From an uncultured bacterium (lineage in GTDB: Bacteria; Actinomycetota; Coriobacteriia; Coriobacteriales; Atopobiaceae), in NCBI GenBank assembly GCA_905214175.1, contig CAJMLD010000096.1, forward strand, positions 1 to 6,234: 6,234 nucleotides of DNA, in the 5' to 3' direction. Position numbers and translations under genes: made by a program. The notes below the pieces were generated by a model, which did no database searches, was not told where the DNA came from, and worked only from the letters and a program-made list of their open reading frames with translations. Shown here piece by piece: positions 6,207 through 6,234 of the stretch; position 1 is the stretch's first letter; every line of letters starts with the position of its first letter.

Positions 6207-6234
6207 TGGTGCTCCCTGGGGGATTCGAACCCTC
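6207..6234 (-). tRNA. tRNA gene, 3' part only, identity undetermined
   Basis: Read on the minus strand, the last 28 bases are a T-arm (stem GAGGG, loop TTCGAAT, stem CCCCC), a 7-nt acceptor strand AGGGAGC, discriminator A and an encoded CCA (6209-6207). The anticodon and the 5' half lie beyond the right edge, so the amino acid cannot be stated; the 5' acceptor strand is predicted to be GCTCCCT. The second T-stem pair is an A-C mismatch. The terminator starts 9 nt downstream. Confidence 0.88.

Overview
The window is ordinary, high-GC bacterial chromosome carrying an aspartate-family amino-acid cluster. Codon use (strong preference for C or G in third position) is uniform across all five protein genes, and I see no sign of transfer, insertion sequences, phage or CRISPR. 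Two hints point to a high-GC Gram-positive, most likely a coriobacterium such as Olsenella, Atopobium or a relative. The GC is actinobacterial, but the aspartate kinase (445 aa) and threonine synthase resemble the clostridial/Bacillus YclM-like and long ThrC types rather than the 421-aa LysC of classical actinomycetes. This assignment is inference from memory of the families, not from a search.

Layout: positions 1-965 hold the N-terminal 321 codons of threonine synthase (thrC) on the minus strand, cut by the left edge and starting at a GTG with a good Shine-Dalgarno. A 120-base divergent intergenic region (966-1085) follows, with a candidate -10 element framed by a 6-bp inverted repeat and a GC-rich set of nested repeats. 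On the plus strand comes a tight run of four genes: hom (1086-2216, homoserine dehydrogenase), an aspartate kinase (2228-3565), asd (3614-4627, aspartate-semialdehyde dehydrogenase) and an alpha/beta hydrolase of the proline iminopeptidase (S33) type (4642-6114). Intergenic gaps are 11, 48 and 14 bases, so they are probably one transcript. The right end carries the 3' part of a minus-strand tRNA gene with encoded CCA (6207-6234) and its intrinsic terminator (6163-6197), convergent with the operon.

Together the aspartate kinase, Asd and Hom carry out aspartate to aspartyl-phosphate to aspartate semialdehyde to homoserine. ThrC performs the last step to threonine. Homoserine kinase (thrB) is not in the window. 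The hydrolase is not a pathway enzyme and may have joined the transcript as a peptide-scavenging function.

I found no evidence of a novel system. The points most worth a second look are the absence of a recognisable ACT domain in Hom, a Ser-to-Gly change in the aspartate kinase active-site loop, the dyad around the putative hom promoter, and the unusual operon membership and length of the S33 hydrolase.
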